Source: Streptomyces rugosispiralis
GTDB lineage: Bacteria; Actinomycetota; Actinomycetes; Streptomycetales; Streptomycetaceae
Reading direction: 5' to 3'
DNA length: 64,000 nt
Assembly (NCBI RefSeq): GCF_024505145.1
Contig: NZ_JANIAA010000049.1
Span: 1 to 64,000, forward strand
Shown: one piece after another, positions 62,725 to 64,000 of the stretch
Layout: the number at the start of each line of letters is the position of its first letter
Numbering within the stretch: the first letter of the stretch is position 1
Notes under the pieces: model-generated
Databases searched by the model: none
What the model saw: only the letters and a program-made list of their open reading frames with translations
What the model was told of the DNA's origin: nothing
Program-made: the position numbers and the translations under genes

Positions 62725-63636
62725 CTATCCCTTGCGGCGGCGGATCGCGCGGGTGACGACCGGCGGGAGCACATCGGCGGCGAACCGCCGGACCGCGGTG
62801 GGGCGGCGCGGTGCGGGCTTGGACGCCGGTGCGGTGGGCGCGGAACGCGGCTCGGGAGCCGGGTCGCGCGGCTCATGGACGAAGCGGGAGGTGGGCGGGG
62901 TCGGGTTCGCGGGCTTCCCCGAGAACCGCAGCACCCTGCGGCCCGCGATCTCCTGCACGCTGGTGTGCATCCCCTTGCGCCAGCCCTCGTCCGCGAGCAT
63001 CTCGTCCTGGAACGGCTCCGGGTCGCCCCAGGTGCCGTAGAGCTTCTGCGTGGACAGGCAGATGGGCCGCAGGCCGCGGGTGAACACCGCCTCCCAGGTC
63101 GCGGCGGCCACGCCGGGGGTGTGCTCGGAGCGGAAGTCGTCGAGGACGACGAGACCGTCGGGCACCAGCGTGTCGTGCGCGGTGTCGATGTCGCCCGCCA
63201 CGTGCTCGTACAGATGCGAGGCGTCCACGTGGATGAAGCGGCAGGTGTTCGCGCCGACGTGGTCGGGCACGACGGAGGTGGGGCCCTGGATGACGTTCGG
63301 CAGCTCATCCCAGAAGGCCAGGTAGTTCTGCTCGAAGGCAGTGCGGGTCAGGGTGGAGTACGACTTGCGTGCCTCCGCCGCGTTCTTCTCGTCCGGCGCC
63401 TCGGCGTCGAAGAGGTCACAGATCGTGTAACGCTCGTTCGCCCGCAGATAGGCGGCGGTGAAGATGGCGCTCTTGCCCATGTAGGCACCCATCTCCATCA
63501 GGTCCCCGCGCTGTCCGAGGCGCTCCTGGCGGCTCAGAAAGTGGTCGAACAGCACTTGGTCAAGGCTGGGGAACCATCCCTTGACGTCATTGAGGCAGCG
63601 GGGACGCTGGGCCGCGGGGGCGGTGGTGACCGTCAT
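62725..63636 (-). CDS. Class I SAM-dependent methyltransferase
   Basis: 303 aa, Methyltransf_24 type: MEMGAYMGKSAIFTAAYLRA (SAM site), DLFDAEAPDEKN, FIHVDASHLYEHVAGDID and LVVLDDFRSEHTPG. The C-terminus is a Pro/Arg-rich tail. Such enzymes often methylate sugars or antibiotics; with a galE-like gene next, a glycan role is possible. The ATG at 63636 follows AGAGAG. Confidence 0.85.
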   Translation of the reverse strand: MTVTTAPAAQRPRCLNDVKGWFPSLDQVLFDHFLSRQERLGQRGDLMEMGAYMGKSAIFTAAYLRANERYTICDLFDAEAPDEKNAAEARKSYSTLTRTAFEQNYLAFWDELPNVIQGPTSVVPDHVGANTCRFIHVDASHLYEHVAGDIDTAHDTLVPDGLVVLDDFRSEHTPGVAAATWEAVFTRGLRPICLSTQKLYGTWGDPEPFQDEMLADEGWRKGMHTSVQEIAGRRVLRFSGKPANPTPPTSRFVHEPRDPAPEPRSAPTAPASKPAPRRPTAVRRFAADVLPPVVTRAIRRRKG

Positions 63637-63673
63637 GTGGCTCTCTGTTCGTCGATGGCGGCGGTCTTGAGAG

Positions 63674-63711
63674 ACGTGTCCGGTTGAACGTGTCCGTTTG
63701 AACGTGTCCGG
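63674..63711 (-). repeat. 14-bp direct repeats upstream of the methyltransferase gene
   Basis: Two full and one partial copies of ACGTGTCCGGTTGA (plus strand), 38-75 bp before the ATG. Could be regulator-binding direct repeats. Confidence 0.7.
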
Positions 63712-63895
63712 GAGCCCCAGGAGGACTGGCCTCGGGGACGGGGTCCCAGGGGACGCGAGTGGCCGCCACGGTCGCAGTGAAAGGCAACGTCGGACCGTCT
63801 CTCTTGTGACCATCCTGTGACCACGCCTCCTCCGGAAGGTCTTACGGGGCGGTGACGGAACGGCGCGGACGCGGGCTTCGCCGCCCGTCCGGGCC

Positions 63896-63901
63896 TAGCG
63901 T
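63896..63901 (+). promoter_or_regulatory. -10 box TAGCGT of a leaderless transcript
   Basis: TAGCGT ends eight bases before the ATG of the galE-like gene, and no Shine-Dalgarno lies between. The 272-bp gap back to the methyltransferase gene shows only the 14-bp repeats besides this. Confidence 0.45.
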
Positions 63902-63908
63902 CGGCCCC

Positions 63909-64000
63909 ATGCGCGTACTGGTCACCGGAGGTGCGGGCTTCATCGGCTCGCACATCGTCACCGCCCTCGTCGAGCACGGCCACGAGCCTGTTGTCCTCGA
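63909..64000 (+). CDS. NAD-dependent sugar epimerase, 5' end only (UDP-glucose 4-epimerase-like)
   Basis: The first 30 residues, MRVLVTGGAGFIGSHIVTAL..., carry the G-x2-G-x2-G Rossmann motif of extended SDR sugar epimerases such as GalE. The gene runs off the window. Confidence 0.85.
   Translation, partial: MRVLVTGGAGFIGSHIVTALVEHGHEPVVL

Overview
The window is high-GC actinobacterial chromosome and almost certainly from a Streptomyces. The signs are pervasive third-position GC, GTG starts, several start codons preceded only by a TANNNT -10 box (possible leaderless mRNAs), a modular type I polyketide synthase, CebR- and GntR-type operators, a glgX/treY/treZ set and many secreted proteins. 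Gene names come from motif reading and family memory; no database search was run.

Layout. 1-8784: the 3' end of a giant modular PKS gene, holding the tail of a fully reducing module (DH-ER-KR-ACP) and a terminal KS-AT-DH-ACP-TE module that has a DH but no KR. 9-13 kb: a BrkB/YihY membrane protein, a small secreted protein with a complete M15-type zinc-peptidase residue pattern, an HTH-TM-peptidoglycan-binding protein and a GNAT. 13.1-23.1 kb: a sulfur assimilation operon with a cysteine-containing leader peptide, then sulfite reductase, zinc ribbon, APS reductase, APS kinase, both ATP sulfurylase subunits, an SsuABC-type importer and a sirohydrochlorin chelatase. 23.1-30.6 kb: a divergent SDR/LysR pair, a phosphodiester glycosidase-like secreted protein, a subtilase and an MMPL transporter.

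30.7-36 kb is the accessory part. It has an Erm-type 23S rRNA methyltransferase behind a long leader with a 52-codon ORF and a stem-loop, a CDP-alcohol phosphatidyltransferase overlapping it antisense, and a collapsed sugar ABC transporter operon next to a TnpB-only IS200/IS605 element whose tnpB carries an in-frame amber codon and a deletion.

36-43.9 kb: an APH-fold kinase, a TIGR03086 protein, a DEDDh exonuclease, a FadR-like regulator with a 22-bp perfect palindrome, an ABC ATPase, a HEPN-type protein and a two-gene copper amine oxidase-like pair. 44-53.5 kb: glycogen-to-trehalose genes (glgX, treY, treZ) with a cellulose/chitin-active LPMO under a CebR box and a GNAT inserted between treY and treZ. 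53.5-64 kb: msrB, murC, a reductase, zapE, a PhoX-family phosphatase, a small ABC exporter, a PTH2 protein, a methyltransferase and the start of a galE-like gene.

A window-wide feature is the number of short tandem repeats (8-38 bp units) in intergenic spacers and low-complexity coding tails. No rRNA, tRNA or CRISPR array was seen.
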